From: Microbacteriaceae bacterium | Lineage (GTDB): Bacteria > Actinomycetota > Actinomycetes > Actinomycetales > Microbacteriaceae | DNA length: 64,000 bases | Direction of reading: 5' to 3' | Assembly (NCBI GenBank): GCA_024639845.1 | Contig: JAHEGG010000003.1 | Span: 1 to 64,000, forward strand | Part shown: positions 20,674 to 32,684 of the stretch, piece by piece | Position numbering within the stretch: position 1 is the first letter of the stretch | How the letters are laid out: every line of letters begins with the position of its first letter | Program-made: the position numbers and the translations under genes | Notes under the pieces: generated by a model | Told to the model about the DNA's origin: nothing | What the model saw: the letters and a program-made list of their open reading frames with translations, nothing else | Database searches by the model: none

Positions 20674-21288
20674 ATGTCTTCTGAGCATTATTTCTCGGAG
20701 ACCCCCGATACCGAATACAAACCGAAAAAAATTCAGGCCGTTCTGGCAGGGCAATCGGTTGAACTCACGACGGCTGGCGGGGTTTTCTCCCCCGACCACG
20801 TCGATCAGGGCACCGCTGTGCTACTTGAGCACCTCGCGCACGCGCCTGCCGGCGGCAACATTCTCGACATCGGTTGCGGCTGGGGGCCAATTGCTCTGTC
20901 GTTAGCCATACAGTCACCGCGTGCCACGGTCTGGGCGATCGACATCAATTCGAGGTCACGAGAACTGACCGAACTGAACGCGAAGAAGCTCGGGTTGAAC
21001 AACGTCCGTGTTTGTGCTCCAGAAAACGTGCCTGCAGATCTTGCTTTCACCGGCATTTGGTCGAATCCACCGATACGAGTAGGCAAGGACGCCTTGCATG
21101 AGATTATGCAAACCTGGCTGCCTCGACTTGCTCCAGACGCAGAGGCCTACCTGGTGGTGCAAAAGAACTTGGGGGCTGATTCGCTTCATCGCTGGCTAGA
21201 GGCAAAGCTGCCGAGTGGATTCAGTACGATTCGAGTCGATACCGCAAAATCATTTCGGGTCTTGCGAGTCAAAAACCGCAATGGCTAG
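20674..21288 (+). CDS. Class I SAM-dependent methyltransferase (RsmC-like)
   Basis: LDIGCGWGPIALSLA and SNPPIRVGK motifs. Confidence 0.88.
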   Translation: MSSEHYFSETPDTEYKPKKIQAVLAGQSVELTTAGGVFSPDHVDQGTAVLLEHLAHAPAGGNILDIGCGWGPIALSLAIQSPRATVWAIDINSRSRELTELNAKKLGLNNVRVCAPENVPADLAFTGIWSNPPIRVGKDALHEIMQTWLPRLAPDAEAYLVVQKNLGADSLHRWLEAKLPSGFSTIRVDTAKSFRVLRVKNRNG

Positions 21289-21330
21289 GTGCAACCTCGG
21301 GTCGAAAACCGAGTCGATTCAGCGCTCGTT

Positions 21331-22206
21331 TTAGAGTTCGAGTTCGCCCTCGAACACCAATACTGCTGCCCCACTGAGCCCAACGTGTTCACCGTCTTCG
21401 GTGGCAAACATGCGCACCCCGAGGGTTCCACCTGGCACGGTTACCTGCCACTGGTTAGGTGAATCTTTTCCAGCCCAGTGTCGTGTCGCAAGGGCCGCGG
21501 CAACGATTCCAGTGCCGCAAGAAAGCGTCTCGCCAACACCACGTTCGAAAACACGCATGCGGATGTGTCCGACGCCCGCTTTGACCATTGGTTCGGCCGG
21601 TACGACGAACTCGACATTTGCCCCTTCGAGTTGCGTGGGCTCTAGAAATGGTGCCTCGTCTAGCTTTAGGTCGTCAAGCTCGGATGCCTCGGCAAGCGCT
21701 ACGACAACGTGCGGGTTTCCAACATTTATTGCCTGCCCAGGTCGAGCAACATCGAGGTTTGTTGCCTTCACGACAATGTCATCGGCACCTAAGCGCCAGC
21801 GTCCCATGTCGACGGCGAAGCCGGCTAGGTTGCGCTGAAGGTCGCGAACCCCAGCCCGCGTTCCGATTGAAAGAGTCTGCCCTTCGGCTAGTGTAACCAG
21901 CCCTTTTTCGGTCAGATAGCGAGCAAATACTCTCGACCCGTTTCCGCACATTTCGGCGGTTGAGCCGTCAGCGTTGTAGTAGTCCATGAACCACTCGGCC
22001 GAGTCATCCTCAGCCAAAATGGCTTTGCCTTCTGGAAGGTTCGCACTCTTGACAACTCGAATGAAGCCATCGGCTCCAACGCCGAAGTGGCGGTCACAAA
22101 TCTCGGCAATTTTCGCGGCACTGAGTTCGAGTGCACCTTCGGCGTCGAGAATCAGCACGAAGTCGTTTCCGGTTCCGTGCCCCTTAGTGAATTTCACTCT
22201 CGCCAT
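21331..22206 (-). CDS. dapF: Diaminopimelate epimerase (start set to [16 protein letters not shown])
   Basis: [41 protein letters not shown]. Confidence 0.96.
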   Translation of the reverse strand: MARVKFTKGHGTGNDFVLILDAEGALELSAAKIAEICDRHFGVGADGFIRVVKSANLPEGKAILAEDDSAEWFMDYYNADGSTAEMCGNGSRVFARYLTEKGLVTLAEGQTLSIGTRAGVRDLQRNLAGFAVDMGRWRLGADDIVVKATNLDVARPGQAINVGNPHVVVALAEASELDDLKLDEAPFLEPTQLEGANVEFVVPAEPMVKAGVGHIRMRVFERGVGETLSCGTGIVAAALATRHWAGKDSPNQWQVTVPGGTLGVRMFATEDGEHVGLSGAAVLVFEGELEL

Positions 22207-22216
22207 GCCTAAAAGC

Positions 22217-23152
22217 CTATTGCCCTTGGTCGAGGTGCCGATGCACGAGTTCGATTGCGCTCGAGGTGGTTTGGGTATCCTCGTAATCAAACCACGCGAT
22301 ACGTTTGTCGCGGCGGAACCAAGACATCTGGCGTCGCGCATAACGCGCGGTCAGGCCCGCGGTTGCTTCAATCGCCGCCTCCTCGGTTAGCTCACCATCG
22401 AGCTGCGCAAGAGCCTGAGCATAACCAATGGCTTGACGCGAAGTTTTGCCTTCTCGAATTCCCGCCGGGATCAGCGACTCAACCTCCGCCAGTAAGCCGT
22501 CTCGCCACATCTTGTCAGCTCGGGTCTTTAGCCTCTCGATCAGACGAGCCCGATCACCGTTGAGCCCGATCTCTAACACTGGTTGCCAAGACTCTGGTTC
22601 ATCGGGCAGCGAGGCGGCGAAGTGTTCGCCCGTCACGGTAACAATCTCGATTGCCCTGACTATTCGCCGACCGTTCAACGGGTCAATTCGACTTGCCGCT
22701 GTGGCATCCAGAGCCGCCAAGCGCCGATGCATCTCGCTCGCACCCAGCTCGATGAGTTGCTGCTCCAAACGCTCGCGAAGTTCGGGGTCGCGGGCCGGAA
22801 AACTAAAGGTGTTCAGCACGGATGCCACATAGAGCATCGATCCACCGACCAGAATCGGCACGACCCCGTTCGCCTGCAGCTCTTCGATAACCTGTCTAGC
22901 CCTGACCTGATATTCGGCGGCCGTTGATTCCTGGCGGATGTCGAGCCAGTCAAGTAGGTGGTGTTCGATCCCACGCCGTTGCTCAACTGCAAGTTTTGCG
23001 GTGCCAATGTCCATGCCTCGATAGAACTGCATAGAATCACTGTTCACGATTTGCGCGGAACCGCCGGCACCGACGATTGACTCGGCCAGGCTCAGCGCGA
23101 GGTCACTTTTGCCTGTGCCGGTGGGGCCAACCACCGCAATTAGCTTGGTCAC
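22217..23152 (-). CDS. miaA: tRNA dimethylallyltransferase (GTG start overlapping the miaB stop, GTGA)
   Basis: [35 protein letters not shown]; adjacent miaB. Confidence 0.95.
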   Translation of the reverse strand: MTKLIAVVGPTGTGKSDLALSLAESIVGAGGSAQIVNSDSMQFYRGMDIGTAKLAVEQRRGIEHHLLDWLDIRQESTAAEYQVRARQVIEELQANGVVPILVGGSMLYVASVLNTFSFPARDPELRERLEQQLIELGASEMHRRLAALDATAASRIDPLNGRRIVRAIEIVTVTGEHFAASLPDEPESWQPVLEIGLNGDRARLIERLKTRADKMWRDGLLAEVESLIPAGIREGKTSRQAIGYAQALAQLDGELTEEAAIEATAGLTARYARRQMSWFRRDKRIAWFDYEDTQTTSSAIELVHRHLDQGQ

Positions 23153-24639
23153 GATCGCTTTATGGTCGGAACGCCCAGCGAGACAGTTTTCTTGCTTGCC
23201 GAATCTGACGCAACTGGGATGCCGCAACTGGCTGCCTGCGCTAGGTCCCAAGCATCTCCGGCACGGGTGCGTCGCACCGAAACCCCGGCGGCATCCTTGG
23301 TGTCGGCGATCAGGTGATACGGGGCTGCCTCGGTGACTCGAACCGTGACCAGGTCTCCAGGTCTCGGCTGTTCCAGTCCCTCAGGAAGTCCGATGTGCAC
23401 GAGTCGGTTGTCGCGAGCACGTCCTGTGATGCGATTGGTTGCCGAATCCTTGCGGCCTTCGTTGTTGGCCACGAGGACTTCGACCTCGGATCCGATGAGT
23501 TTTTGGTTTTCTTTCCAGGCCACATCGTTGACCTGCGCGAGCAGGCGTTCATATCGCTCCTGCACCACGTGCTTGGGCAGTTGGTCTTCGTATTCAGCAG
23601 CAGGAGTGCCGGGCCTCTTGGAGTATTGGAAGGTGTATGAGGCGGCAAAGCGCGACTGCTCGACAACTCGCATTGTGTCTAGAAAGTCTTCTTCGGTTTC
23701 GCCAGGGAAGCCAACGATGATGTCAGTGGTGATGGCGGCGTCAGGCATGGCGGCTCTCACTCGCTCAAGAATGCCTAGGTACTTCTCACTGCGATAGGAA
23801 CGCTTCATGGCTTTGAGAACCGAATCCGAGCCCGATTGCAATGGCATGTGCAGGCTCGGCATCACGTTTGGGGTTTCTGCCATCGCATCAATCACGTCAT
23901 CGGTGAAAGCGGCGGGATGCGGGCTAGTGAAACGAACTCGTTCGAGACCTTCGATTTGACCACAAGCGCGCAGCAGCTTGGCGAAGGCACCTCGATCTCC
24001 GAACTCGACTCCGTAGGTGTTTACATTCTGCCCGAGAAGTGTGATCTCGATGACGCCTTCGGCAACCAGTGACTCAATTTCGGCCAGGATCTCGCCTGGA
24101 CGCCTGTCTCGTTCCTTGCCGCGAAGCGATGGCACGATGCAGAAAGTACAGGTGTTATTGCAACCAACCGATATCGAAACCCAGGCGGCGTAGGTTGAGT
24201 CTCGCTTGGTAGGCAGGTTGCTTGGAAAATTCTCAAGCGATTCAACGATTTCTAACTGAGCCTCATCGTTGTGGCGAGCCCGCTCAAGCAGGGCTGGCAG
24301 GCTACCGATGTTGTGGGTTCCGAATACCACGTCGACCCATGGCGCTCGATCAAGGATGGTCTGACGATCCTTTTGAGCCAGACACCCACCCACGGCGATC
24401 TGCATGCCGGGATGTTCCTTCTTTTTAGTCGCCAGGATGCCGAGTGTGCCATAAAGCTTGTTGTCTGCGTTCTCGCGAACGGCGCAAGTGTTGAACACGA
24501 CGACATCGCTGTGATCGAACTCACCCTCGATATAACCAGCGTCCTCGAGCAGGCCGGCAAGGCGCTCGGAATCGTGCACGTTCATCTGACACCCGTAGGT
24601 GCGAACTTCATATGTGCGTTGCTTGGTGGTCGAGTTCAT
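23149..24639 (-). CDS. miaB: tRNA-2-methylthio-N6-dimethylallyladenosine synthase (radical SAM)
   Basis: [37 protein letters not shown]. Confidence 0.97.
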   Translation of the reverse strand: MNSTTKQRTYEVRTYGCQMNVHDSERLAGLLEDAGYIEGEFDHSDVVVFNTCAVRENADNKLYGTLGILATKKKEHPGMQIAVGGCLAQKDRQTILDRAPWVDVVFGTHNIGSLPALLERARHNDEAQLEIVESLENFPSNLPTKRDSTYAAWVSISVGCNNTCTFCIVPSLRGKERDRRPGEILAEIESLVAEGVIEITLLGQNVNTYGVEFGDRGAFAKLLRACGQIEGLERVRFTSPHPAAFTDDVIDAMAETPNVMPSLHMPLQSGSDSVLKAMKRSYRSEKYLGILERVRAAMPDAAITTDIIVGFPGETEEDFLDTMRVVEQSRFAASYTFQYSKRPGTPAAEYEDQLPKHVVQERYERLLAQVNDVAWKENQKLIGSEVEVLVANNEGRKDSATNRITGRARDNRLVHIGLPEGLEQPRPGDLVTVRVTEAAPYHLIADTKDAAGVSVRRTRAGDAWDLAQAASCGIPVASDSASKKTVSLGVPTIKRS

Positions 24640-25190
24640 TAGAACTCTGATTTTACCGCCTCGTTCTCAGCCGTTTTGATGGCGGCGAACGCTATAGAAG
24701 CCGAATAGCCCTTGCGTTGCAAAAACCCCAAGAGCCGACGATTTCTGGTTTCGCGCGGATGTGACATCAAACCTCGGATGCGCTTCAACGCAAGCTTGGT
24801 GGCGGTAGCGAGATCTTCTTCTGCAGTCAACTCGCTCAGCACGTCTTCGACAATCTCGGGTGACACGCCCTTGGTGGATAACTCTCGAGCAAGAGCGGAA
24901 CGACTGAGACCCCTTGCAGATCGGCGAGTTGCCACGAGCGTCTCGGCAAACCGTCGGTCGTCAATGAGCCCGGCTTCGGTGAATCGTTCAAGAACTGCTT
25001 CGGCAATCTCAACCGGAATTTCGCGCCGCTCCAAGATGTCGGCCAGCTGCTTTCGCGACTTTATGGTGCGGTTGAGTTGATAAAAAACGACGTTTCGGGC
25101 TCTTTGCTCGAGTCGCTCAGGAGAAAGTGAACGAGCCGGCACCTTCGCTTCATCGTCTGATGCGCGGGTGCCGGCTCGTTTGAAAGCCAC
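24639..25190 (-). CDS. recX: Recombination regulator RecX
   Basis: RecX three-helix repeats; directly downstream of recA. Confidence 0.9.
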   Translation of the reverse strand: MAFKRAGTRASDDEAKVPARSLSPERLEQRARNVVFYQLNRTIKSRKQLADILERREIPVEIAEAVLERFTEAGLIDDRRFAETLVATRRSARGLSRSALARELSTKGVSPEIVEDVLSELTAEEDLATATKLALKRIRGLMSHPRETRNRRLLGFLQRKGYSASIAFAAIKTAENEAVKSEF

Positions 25191-25192
25191 GA

Positions 25193-26329
25193 TTAGGCGT
25201 TGGCAGCCTTCACCGAAGGCGCTGCGATTTCGTCGGTGATGACTTCGTCTTCGATCGGAAGATCGGCCACTGCACGAGGCACGCCGATTCCGAGCTTTGA
25301 CTTAATCTTCTTCTCGATCTCATCGGCGACCTTTGGGTTTTCGATCAGATAGGTGCGTGCGTTCTCTTTGCCTTGGCCGAGTTGTTCGCCTTCGTAGGTG
25401 TACCAAGCTCCAGACTTCTTGACGATTTCTTGCTCGACTCCGAAGTCAATGAGGCTTCCTTCGCGAGAGATTCCTACGCCGTAGATGATGTCGAATTCGG
25501 CCTGCTTGAAGGGTGCCGCCATCTTGTTCTTGACCACCTTGACACGGGTTCGGTTTCCTACGGATTCCGTTCCATCTTTCAGGGTCTCGATGCGTCGGAT
25601 GTCTAGTCGCACGGAAGCATAGAACTTGAGTGCCTTTCCGCCGGCAGTGGTTTCTGGGCTGCCGAAGAAGACACCTATCTTTTCACGTAGCTGGTTGATG
25701 AAGATTGCAGTGGTCTTGGTGCTGTTCAACGCACCGGTTAGCTTGCGCAACGCCTGGGACATCAGGCGAGCCTGGAGACCTACGTGAGCGTCTCCCATTT
25801 CGCCTTCGATTTCTGCCTTAGGAACGAGGGCCGCGACCGAGTCAATAACAATTAGGTCTATCGCTCCCGATCGAATCAACATGTCAGCGATTTCGAGAGC
25901 TTGTTCACCGGTGTCTGGCTGGCTGACAAGCAGGGCGTCGATGTCAACGCCAAGAGCCTTGGCATATTCGGGGTCGAGCGCGTGCTCTGCGTCGATAAAT
26001 GCTGCGGTTCCACCTGCGCGCTGCGCATTAGCAATCGCGTGGAGGGTGACTGTGGTCTTTCCGGAGGATTCTGGGCCGTATACCTCAACGATTCGGCCGC
26101 GCGGTAGTCCTCCGATGCCAAGAGCAACGTCGAGAGCGATTGAACCGGTTGGAATTACTTCGACCGGTGCACGCTCGTCAGAGCCGAGTCGCATGACCGA
26201 GCCCTTTCCGAATTGACGGTCGATCTGAGCGAGGGCAGTGTCTAGCGCCTTTTCGCGATCTGATGGAGATGGCATTTGATCCTCATGCTTCTGGCGCTTT
26301 GCGCCTCTTGATTCATTTTGCTTTGACAC
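25193..26329 (-). CDS. recA: Recombinase RecA
   Basis: [10 protein letters not shown] Walker A; full-length RecA motifs. Confidence 0.99.
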   Translation of the reverse strand: MSKQNESRGAKRQKHEDQMPSPSDREKALDTALAQIDRQFGKGSVMRLGSDERAPVEVIPTGSIALDVALGIGGLPRGRIVEVYGPESSGKTTVTLHAIANAQRAGGTAAFIDAEHALDPEYAKALGVDIDALLVSQPDTGEQALEIADMLIRSGAIDLIVIDSVAALVPKAEIEGEMGDAHVGLQARLMSQALRKLTGALNSTKTTAIFINQLREKIGVFFGSPETTAGGKALKFYASVRLDIRRIETLKDGTESVGNRTRVKVVKNKMAAPFKQAEFDIIYGVGISREGSLIDFGVEQEIVKKSGAWYTYEGEQLGQGKENARTYLIENPKVADEIEKKIKSKLGIGVPRAVADLPIEDEVITDEIAAPSVKAANA

Positions 26330-26417
26330 TATGGTTTGCCACCGACATTGACTGTGTGTGGCGTGGAATCTGTGGACAACTTGATGAAAACCAGGTCGAA
26401 AACTTCTTCCTTTTCAC

Positions 26418-26446
26418 ACTCTAGCCGCTTTCGAACAAGATTTCGA
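26418..26446 (-). promoter_or_regulatory. recA promoter: -10 TAGAGT (26418-26423) with SOS box TCGAACAAGATTTCGA (26431-26446)
   Basis: SOS box lies just upstream of the -10 and overlaps the putative -35 (TCGAAA, 17-nt spacing). Confidence 0.8.
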
Positions 26447-26465
26447 ATAATTTTCTATTGGCGTG

Positions 26466-26687
26466 TCACTTTTTCGTATTTTTGTTCAATCCGTGCCAAC
26501 GTGCTTCAGGCACCGACTGGGCTCGGCAAATCGCGAGCCAGACAACACGAGGGTCTTCGCCGGCCGCGAGCGCAGCATCCGCTGATTGATCACCTAGTTC
26601 ACTGAGCACCAGGTCGCGACAGATGACAGCGCCGTAGGCCTCGCCGAATTCATCTCTGATAAGTTCCTTGAACTTGCTCAATCGCAT
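26466..26687 (-). CDS. DUF3046 family protein
   Basis: MRLSKFKELIRDEFGEAYG...; conserved actinobacterial neighbour of recA. Confidence 0.85.
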   Translation of the reverse strand: MRLSKFKELIRDEFGEAYGAVICRDLVLSELGDQSADAALAAGEDPRVVWLAICRAQSVPEARWHGLNKNTKK

Positions 26688-26708
26688 GCCCCAAGGCTAG
26701 CCGAAAGC

Positions 26709-26739
26709 AGAAGACCCCCGAACAAGTCGGGGGTCTTCT
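26709..26739 (-). terminator. Stem-loop terminator, 13-bp perfect stem AGAAGACCCCCGA-ACAAG-TCGGGGGTCTTCT
   Basis: Downstream of the clgR-like gene (minus strand); little U-tract. Confidence 0.75.
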
Positions 26740-26751
26740 TGAGAGATTGGT

Positions 26752-27063
26752 TTAGCCACGCATCGAGTTGACTTCGCTGTTGAACGAGGCGATGAAGTCT
26801 GCAGGAACGGTGTCTGGAATCAAAACGTTCTCGATTGCAGCCAATCGATCGCTCACATCACGCATGATTTGCGAGATGGGCACGTCTAGAGCTTCGGCAA
26901 CTGAGTAAAGAATCTCGCTGGACGCTTCTTTTTGTCCGCGCTCGATCTCACTTAGGTAGCCGAGTGCGACACTTGCTCGTCCGGCGACCTGACGAAGAGT
27001 GTGACCCTTCTTCAGGCGAAGTTCCCGGAGCACGTCACCAATTTCTCGACGAACTAATAGCAT
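26752..27063 (-). CDS. clgR: XRE-family transcriptional regulator, ClgR-like
   Basis: HTH: LRLKKGHTLRQVAGRASVALGYLSEIERGQKEASSEIL; pgsA-cinA-clgR gene order. Confidence 0.82.
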   Translation of the reverse strand: MLLVRREIGDVLRELRLKKGHTLRQVAGRASVALGYLSEIERGQKEASSEILYSVAEALDVPISQIMRDVSDRLAAIENVLIPDTVPADFIASFNSEVNSMRG

Positions 27064-27173
27064 TCGGGCCTCCTTTCATTCGGCTTGAAGGGGATTTCTC
27101 ACACCTTCGTATAGATAACATACCTGTTCGCGGTGACATCTATTTCCTCCGAACCTCAAAGTTCCCTGAGAAG

Positions 27174-27695
27174 TTACTTGGAAGTTAAGAAAGCAATGGC
27201 TAGTTCGAGAGCGGCTGCGACAACCTGCCCTCGAATCGAGGCGCGATCGCCCGTGAGCGACAGTTCGTGAACCTCCACGCGCCCAGCCAATGCGATTCCG
27301 ACGTAGGCGAGTCCGACGGGTTTGCCATCTTGAGGGTCAGGGCCAGCCACCCCCGTGGTCGAAACGCCAAGCACCACATCCGAGTCGGCGTCTGACCCAG
27401 CCAAGGCATTGGCGAACTTCGCGGCAACCCCGAGTGCCATTTGAGCCGCCACTTCCGGGTCTACCGCGCCTTGCATGGTCAATAGGCTGCGACTGACGCC
27501 TAGGATGCCGTGCTTCGCACTGCTGTCATAGGCCACAACCGAGCCCAATAAAACCTTGGATGCGCCGGGCACCTCGACCAGCGCCGAGCTGAGCGCTCCC
27601 CCGGTCAACGACTCCGCCAGAGCGATGCGCACACCTGCCACCTCAGCCGCCTCCAGAACCGCTGCTGCGGAGTCGGTCGTTGCGTTCGAAGTCAA
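27174..27695 (-). CDS. CinA-family C-terminal domain protein (nicotinamide-nucleotide amidohydrolase)
   Basis: ALAESLTGGALSSALVEVPGASKVLLGSVVAY; no N-terminal MoaB-like domain. Confidence 0.9.
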   Translation of the reverse strand: MTSNATTDSAAAVLEAAEVAGVRIALAESLTGGALSSALVEVPGASKVLLGSVVAYDSSAKHGILGVSRSLLTMQGAVDPEVAAQMALGVAAKFANALAGSDADSDVVLGVSTTGVAGPDPQDGKPVGLAYVGIALAGRVEVHELSLTGDRASIRGQVVAAALELAIAFLTSK

Positions 27696-28255
27696 GATGT
27701 CACCGAAGCCGCTCGGCGAGCCGCCCAGAGGTATTGAAACCCGGTGACCAGCGTGACGAAAGTTGTCAGGTACAGAGCGACCAACTCAATCGCAGCCAGC
27801 GGGGGCCAATAAAGATCTAAGGGTGAGAGGAGGAACCCGACGGTGATTCCCTGCATGATCGTCTTGGCTTTTCCACCGGCGCTGGCTGCCACCACGCGCT
27901 CGCGAACGACGAGCATGCGATAAACCGTTAGCGCAACCTCGCGAACGAGAATCAGTGCGGTGAAAGCCCAATGAACCTCGCCTAGCAGCGACAGCGCCAC
28001 AAGTGCGCCACCTAGAAGCACCTTGTCTGCGATTGGGTCGAGCAGCTTGCCGAGGTCGGTGACCAGGTTTCGCTTGCGAGCTATAGCCCCGTCGACACCA
28101 TCTGTGGCGATGGCAGCCACGAATAGCAGCACCGCGAGCCAGCGCCACGGAGATTGTTTGTCAGGCTCGGCAAATAGCACCGCGAGAAACATTGGCACAG
28201 CTGCAATGCGAAGCAGCGTGATGACATTCGGCAGGTTGAGCCAGTCTCGACGCAT
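27692..28255 (-). CDS. pgsA: CDP-diacylglycerol--glycerol-3-phosphate 3-phosphatidyltransferase
   Basis: DGVDGAIARKRNLVTDLGKLLDPIADK CDP-alcohol phosphatidyltransferase motif. Confidence 0.95.
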   Translation of the reverse strand: MRRDWLNLPNVITLLRIAAVPMFLAVLFAEPDKQSPWRWLAVLLFVAAIATDGVDGAIARKRNLVTDLGKLLDPIADKVLLGGALVALSLLGEVHWAFTALILVREVALTVYRMLVVRERVVAASAGGKAKTIMQGITVGFLLSPLDLYWPPLAAIELVALYLTTFVTLVTGFQYLWAARRAASVTS

Positions 28256-30918
28256 TAGTCGCGGCCCGTTAGCTGCCAGGCATCCTCGTCGCCGTCTTCG
28301 TCATCGCCGCCAAACTCGGATGCTCGAGGAATGAAGTCCTCTGGATCGCCGGCCGCCATGGCCGAGGCATCGATTGCCCTGGCCGCTTGCTGCACGGGAG
28401 GAGTGGATACTGCGCCAGGTTCGCCTCGAAGCTGCGCGAGCACGACTGGAAGGTCTTCTGGTTTGACCAAAACGTCTCGAGCCTTTGAACCCTCGCTAGG
28501 CCCGACGATGTTCCTGGACTCGAGCAAGTCCATGAGGCGACCGGCCTTAGCAAAGCCGACGCGCAACTTGCGTTGCAGCATGGATGTCGAACCGAACTGC
28601 GAGTTCACGATTAGTTCAGCGGCCTGCAACAACACCTCAAGATCGTCGCCAATGTCGGCATCGATCACCTTGGTGGTCTGCGGTTCATCGACGTCTTGAC
28701 GGTATTCGGGAGCCATCTGTGCCTTGACGTGGTCGACAATCTTGTGCAGTTCATCCTCGGCGAGCCAAGCACCCTGAACACGCATCGGCTTGTTGGTGCC
28801 CATCGGCGAGAAAAGTGCGTCACCCTGACCGACCAGCTTTTCAGCGCCAGGTTGATCGAGAATGACTCGAGAGTCCGTAACCGAAGACACCGAGAAGGCA
28901 AGACGCGATGGCACGTTGGCCTTGATCAAACCGGTGACCACGTCGACCGAAGGTCGCTGAGTGGCAAGAACCAGGTGGATTCCGGCCGCACGAGCCAGCT
29001 GAGTGATTCGCACTATCGAATCTTCGACATCACGTGGCGCGACGATCATCAGGTCGGCGAGCTCATCGACCACCACGAGCAGGTATGGATAAGGCTGCAG
29101 GATCCGATTGGTGCCTTCTTTTGGCTGAAGGGTTCCAGCGACGATGGCACGGTTGAAGTCATCCACATGCTTGAACCCGAACGATGCGAGGTCGTCGTAG
29201 CGAGCATCCATTTCTTTGACGACCCACTGAAGCGCTTCGGCTGCCTTCTTGGCGTTGGTGATGATGGGTGTGATCAGATGTGGGACACCCTGATAGGCGG
29301 CCAGTTCAACCCGCTTGGGGTCAATGAGCACGAGGCGAACTTCCGCGGGCTTTGCCCGCATGAGAATCGAGGTGATCATCGAGTTGACGAACGATGACTT
29401 TCCGGCACCGGTAGCGCCGGCGACCAAGAGGTGCGGCATCTTGGCAAGGTTTGCCACTACAAAGCCACCTTCGACGTCTTTTCCGATGCCGATAGTGAGC
29501 GGATGCGCACTCTGCTGAGCAATCGGCGCACGCAACACGTCACCGAGCGAAACGATTTCGCGATCGGTGTTTGGAATCTCGATTCCGATAAGTGACTTGC
29601 CAGGGATCGGGGCAAGGATGCGCACCTCGTTGCTGGCCACTGCATAGGAAATGTTGCTAGACAGGCGGGTAACCGCCTCAACCTTTACGCCAGGCGCGAG
29701 CTCGACCTCGTATCGAGTAACCGTTGGCCCTCTCGAGAAGCCAACGACCACCGCATCCACTGCGAATTCTTTGAAGACGGAGGTGATGGCGGCGACGATT
29801 TGGTCGTTAGCCGCGCTCTTTGCCTTGGGTGGTGTGCCCGGCGCAAGAATGCTGAGCGGTGGCATCGAGTAGGTGCGCTTGGGCTTTGGTGCGGGAGCGG
29901 GAGCAGGCGATGACTCGGCGGCCTCACTGCTGTCGGCCGGGTTAACCGAGGCAGGAATCGCGATTGGCTCGGTGTTTTCGCCTTCGCTCGAATCTTCTGG
30001 GTCTTCGAAGGTGTCGACCGAAGGAACCTCGAGAGGTTGGTCGCCAAACAGATGGTCAAGTTCGTCCTCAGGCTTGGGCTCTTCTGTGACCACTTGCTCA
30101 AAGGGCTTGTCACCACTGCGATCACGTCGCCACCAAGGAACCTTGGTGCCATCAAAGGCATCGGTTTCTGGTTCTTGTTCAGGCTCAAGTTCGCCTGCCT
30201 TGTTCTCACCAAACAGGTAGACGGTGAGTTCGCGCAAGCGCTCGCCGATTCGGTTCGGTGCGGTCTTGGTCATAACCAGCAGCGAGGCGAACGAAACCAG
30301 GGCCATCGCAGGAACGGCACCCCAAATGGTGAGCGGCACGAACGGAACAGAAATCAGCCAGCCGAGTACGCCTCCCGCAAAGGCAAGCTTCCACTCGAAG
30401 CCGACATCGCTTGGCTGTGGCAGACCTCCGAAGAGGTGAAAGAAACCCGCAATCGAAACTAAGAACAGAAAGAGACCGACGCCGATACGCCCGTTGTCGC
30501 GAATGGTCGACGGGTGGCGCATGAGATAGATGGCGAAGACCACCATCACCACGGGGAGGGCATAAGAAATTCGACCAAAAAGCAAACCGAAGGTCCACAG
30601 GTGAAGACCGAAGACCCAGCTGGAATCTGGACGCATGAACCAGGTGAATACGCTGCCGACGACGCCGCCCAGAAAGAGTACGAACGGGATGCCGTCGCGA
30701 CGGTCTTCTTTTTCGATGCGATCCGGACTTAGGGCTCGAGCCGCTGCCCCAACCGCGTGCGCAAAAAACATGTAAATGCGAACCAGCAACGCTTGGGGTT
30801 CACCACCGGATCTAGCGGTTCGAACGCGAGGCGCTGGGGCAGAAGATTTTTGGGTGCGCGAAGAGACGCGAGCCTTGCCTTTGCTCGCGCGTGAAGGTGT
30901 CGGTCTGCGCGTTGCCAT
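28255..30918 (-). CDS. ftsK: DNA translocase FtsK
   Basis: Four N-terminal TM segments, [17 protein letters not shown] Walker A, C-terminal gamma wHTH. Confidence 0.97.
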   Translation of the reverse strand: MATRRPTPSRASKGKARVSSRTQKSSAPAPRVRTARSGGEPQALLVRIYMFFAHAVGAAARALSPDRIEKEDRRDGIPFVLFLGGVVGSVFTWFMRPDSSWVFGLHLWTFGLLFGRISYALPVVMVVFAIYLMRHPSTIRDNGRIGVGLFLFLVSIAGFFHLFGGLPQPSDVGFEWKLAFAGGVLGWLISVPFVPLTIWGAVPAMALVSFASLLVMTKTAPNRIGERLRELTVYLFGENKAGELEPEQEPETDAFDGTKVPWWRRDRSGDKPFEQVVTEEPKPEDELDHLFGDQPLEVPSVDTFEDPEDSSEGENTEPIAIPASVNPADSSEAAESSPAPAPAPKPKRTYSMPPLSILAPGTPPKAKSAANDQIVAAITSVFKEFAVDAVVVGFSRGPTVTRYEVELAPGVKVEAVTRLSSNISYAVASNEVRILAPIPGKSLIGIEIPNTDREIVSLGDVLRAPIAQQSAHPLTIGIGKDVEGGFVVANLAKMPHLLVAGATGAGKSSFVNSMITSILMRAKPAEVRLVLIDPKRVELAAYQGVPHLITPIITNAKKAAEALQWVVKEMDARYDDLASFGFKHVDDFNRAIVAGTLQPKEGTNRILQPYPYLLVVVDELADLMIVAPRDVEDSIVRITQLARAAGIHLVLATQRPSVDVVTGLIKANVPSRLAFSVSSVTDSRVILDQPGAEKLVGQGDALFSPMGTNKPMRVQGAWLAEDELHKIVDHVKAQMAPEYRQDVDEPQTTKVIDADIGDDLEVLLQAAELIVNSQFGSTSMLQRKLRVGFAKAGRLMDLLESRNIVGPSEGSKARDVLVKPEDLPVVLAQLRGEPGAVSTPPVQQAARAIDASAMAAGDPEDFIPRASEFGGDDEDGDEDAWQLTGRD

Positions 30919-30995
30919 GCGTCAAAAGTAACAGCGACGGGCGACATCTCGGCTTAGGCTGGGCGAGAAATTTCGCTACCTAAAGCCAACGGTGA

Positions 30996-32672
30996 CTATT
31001 CCGAGACAACCACCGGGATGATCATCGGGCGTCTGCGGTGAGCGCGGTTCACCCACGTTCCGATGGTGCGACGAATAACCTGTTGCAGTGCGTGAGTGTC
31101 TCGCACTCCCTCGCCCGCAGCCTCGGCGAGCGCTTTGGAAATCAAGGGCTTGACCTCATCGAAAACATGGTCGTCTTCGGCGAAAGCGCGGGCGCGGATT
31201 TCTGGGCCAACCTTGACACGACCATCCTTGGAATCGATCACGCAAAAAATCGTGATGAACCCCTCCTCGGCCAGAGTGCGTCGGTCTTGAAGGTCTTCTT
31301 CGGTAATCTTGCCAACAGTCTTTCCATCGACATAGAGCAGGCCGCACTCGACCGCGCCGACCACCTCGGCCAGGCCATCCTTGAGGTCAACAACCCAACC
31401 GTCTTCGGTGATGAGCACTCGCTCATGTGGGATACCGGTTTGCTCGGCAAGCTTGCCGTTGGCAATCAGGTGACGATATTCGCCATGCACCGGCATGACA
31501 TTTCGCGGCTTGAGAATGTTGTAGCAGTAGAGCAATTCGCCCGCAGCCGCGTGCCCAGACACATGCACCTTGGCGTTGCCCTTGTGAACGACGTTTGCCC
31601 CGAGCTTGGTAAGCCCGTCGATCACTCGATAAACAGCATTCTCATTGCCTGGGATGAGTGATGAGGCAAGAATCACGGTGTCGCCCTCGCCAATCGTGAT
31701 CTGATGATCCAGGTTCACCATTCTGGCGAGAACAGCCATTGGTTCACCCTGTGAACCGGTGCACATGTAGACCAGCTTGTCTTCGGGATAGCTTGTGGCC
31801 TTGGCCAAGTCGACAAAGACATCGGCTGGCGCATTTAGATAACCCATTTCGAGCGCGATTTGCATGTTTCGCACCATCGAGCGACCAACCAAGACCACCT
31901 TGCGATCGTTGGCCAAGGATGCGTCGATCACTTGTTGCACTCGGTGCACGTGTGACGAGAACGACGCCACGACAACCTTGCCCTTAGACCTGGCGATGAC
32001 ATTATCGATTACAGGGCCGATGTCTTTTTCGAGCGGGGTGAAGCCGGGCACGTCTGCGTTGGTGCTGTCACAGAGAAACAGGTCGAGTCCCTCTTCGCCG
32101 ATTCTGGCGAAGGCGCGCAAATCGGTTAGGCGACCATCCAAGGGAATTTGATCCATCTTGAAGTCACCCGTATGAAGCACCGAACCCGCGGCAGTCCGAA
32201 TCACAACGGCTAGAGCATCTGGGATCGAGTGGTTGACCGCCACGAATTCGAGGTCAAAGCCGGCCATTCGCTCGCGCTGACCCTCGGCGACAACCATCGA
32301 GTAAGGCTGAATCTTGTGCTCTTTGAGCTTTGCCTCAACGAATGCCAAGGTCAGCGCCGAACCCACCAGCGGGATGTCTTGCTTGAGCTTTAGCAGGTAT
32401 GGAACGCCACCGATGTGGTCTTCGTGCCCGTGAGTGAGCACAATGCCGATGACATCATCCATTCGATCACGAAGGTAGCCAAAGTCGGGAAGAATGACAT
32501 CGACTCCGGGCTGATGTTCCTCAGGAAAGAGCACACCGCAGTCAACGATGAGAATCTTTTTGTCTATCTCGAAGACGGTCATGTTTCGACCAACTTCGCC
32601 GATTCCGCCAAGCGGAATCACTCGCAGCACTCCCGGCTTTAGCGGCGCGGGTTCTGGGAGGGTTTGAACCAT
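30996..32672 (-). CDS. rnj: Ribonuclease J
   Basis: Metallo-beta-lactamase LTHGHEDHIGGVPYLL, beta-CASP domain. Confidence 0.95.
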   Translation of the reverse strand: MVQTLPEPAPLKPGVLRVIPLGGIGEVGRNMTVFEIDKKILIVDCGVLFPEEHQPGVDVILPDFGYLRDRMDDVIGIVLTHGHEDHIGGVPYLLKLKQDIPLVGSALTLAFVEAKLKEHKIQPYSMVVAEGQRERMAGFDLEFVAVNHSIPDALAVVIRTAAGSVLHTGDFKMDQIPLDGRLTDLRAFARIGEEGLDLFLCDSTNADVPGFTPLEKDIGPVIDNVIARSKGKVVVASFSSHVHRVQQVIDASLANDRKVVLVGRSMVRNMQIALEMGYLNAPADVFVDLAKATSYPEDKLVYMCTGSQGEPMAVLARMVNLDHQITIGEGDTVILASSLIPGNENAVYRVIDGLTKLGANVVHKGNAKVHVSGHAAAGELLYCYNILKPRNVMPVHGEYRHLIANGKLAEQTGIPHERVLITEDGWVVDLKDGLAEVVGAVECGLLYVDGKTVGKITEEDLQDRRTLAEEGFITIFCVIDSKDGRVKVGPEIRARAFAEDDHVFDEVKPLISKALAEAAGEGVRDTHALQQVIRRTIGTWVNRAHRRRPMIIPVVVSE

Positions 32673-32684
32673 CTGGTTCCTTAT

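Noticed and set aside
22207-22341. N-terminal extension of dapF in the ORF track
   Set aside because: Conserved DapF begins at [16 protein letters not shown] (22206); extension overlaps miaA.
28696-29397. 233-aa plus-strand ORF
   Set aside because: Antisense to the conserved ftsK motor domain; mirrors codon bias of the sense gene.
31038-31661. 207-aa plus-strand ORF
   Set aside because: Antisense to rnj; no recognisable motif.
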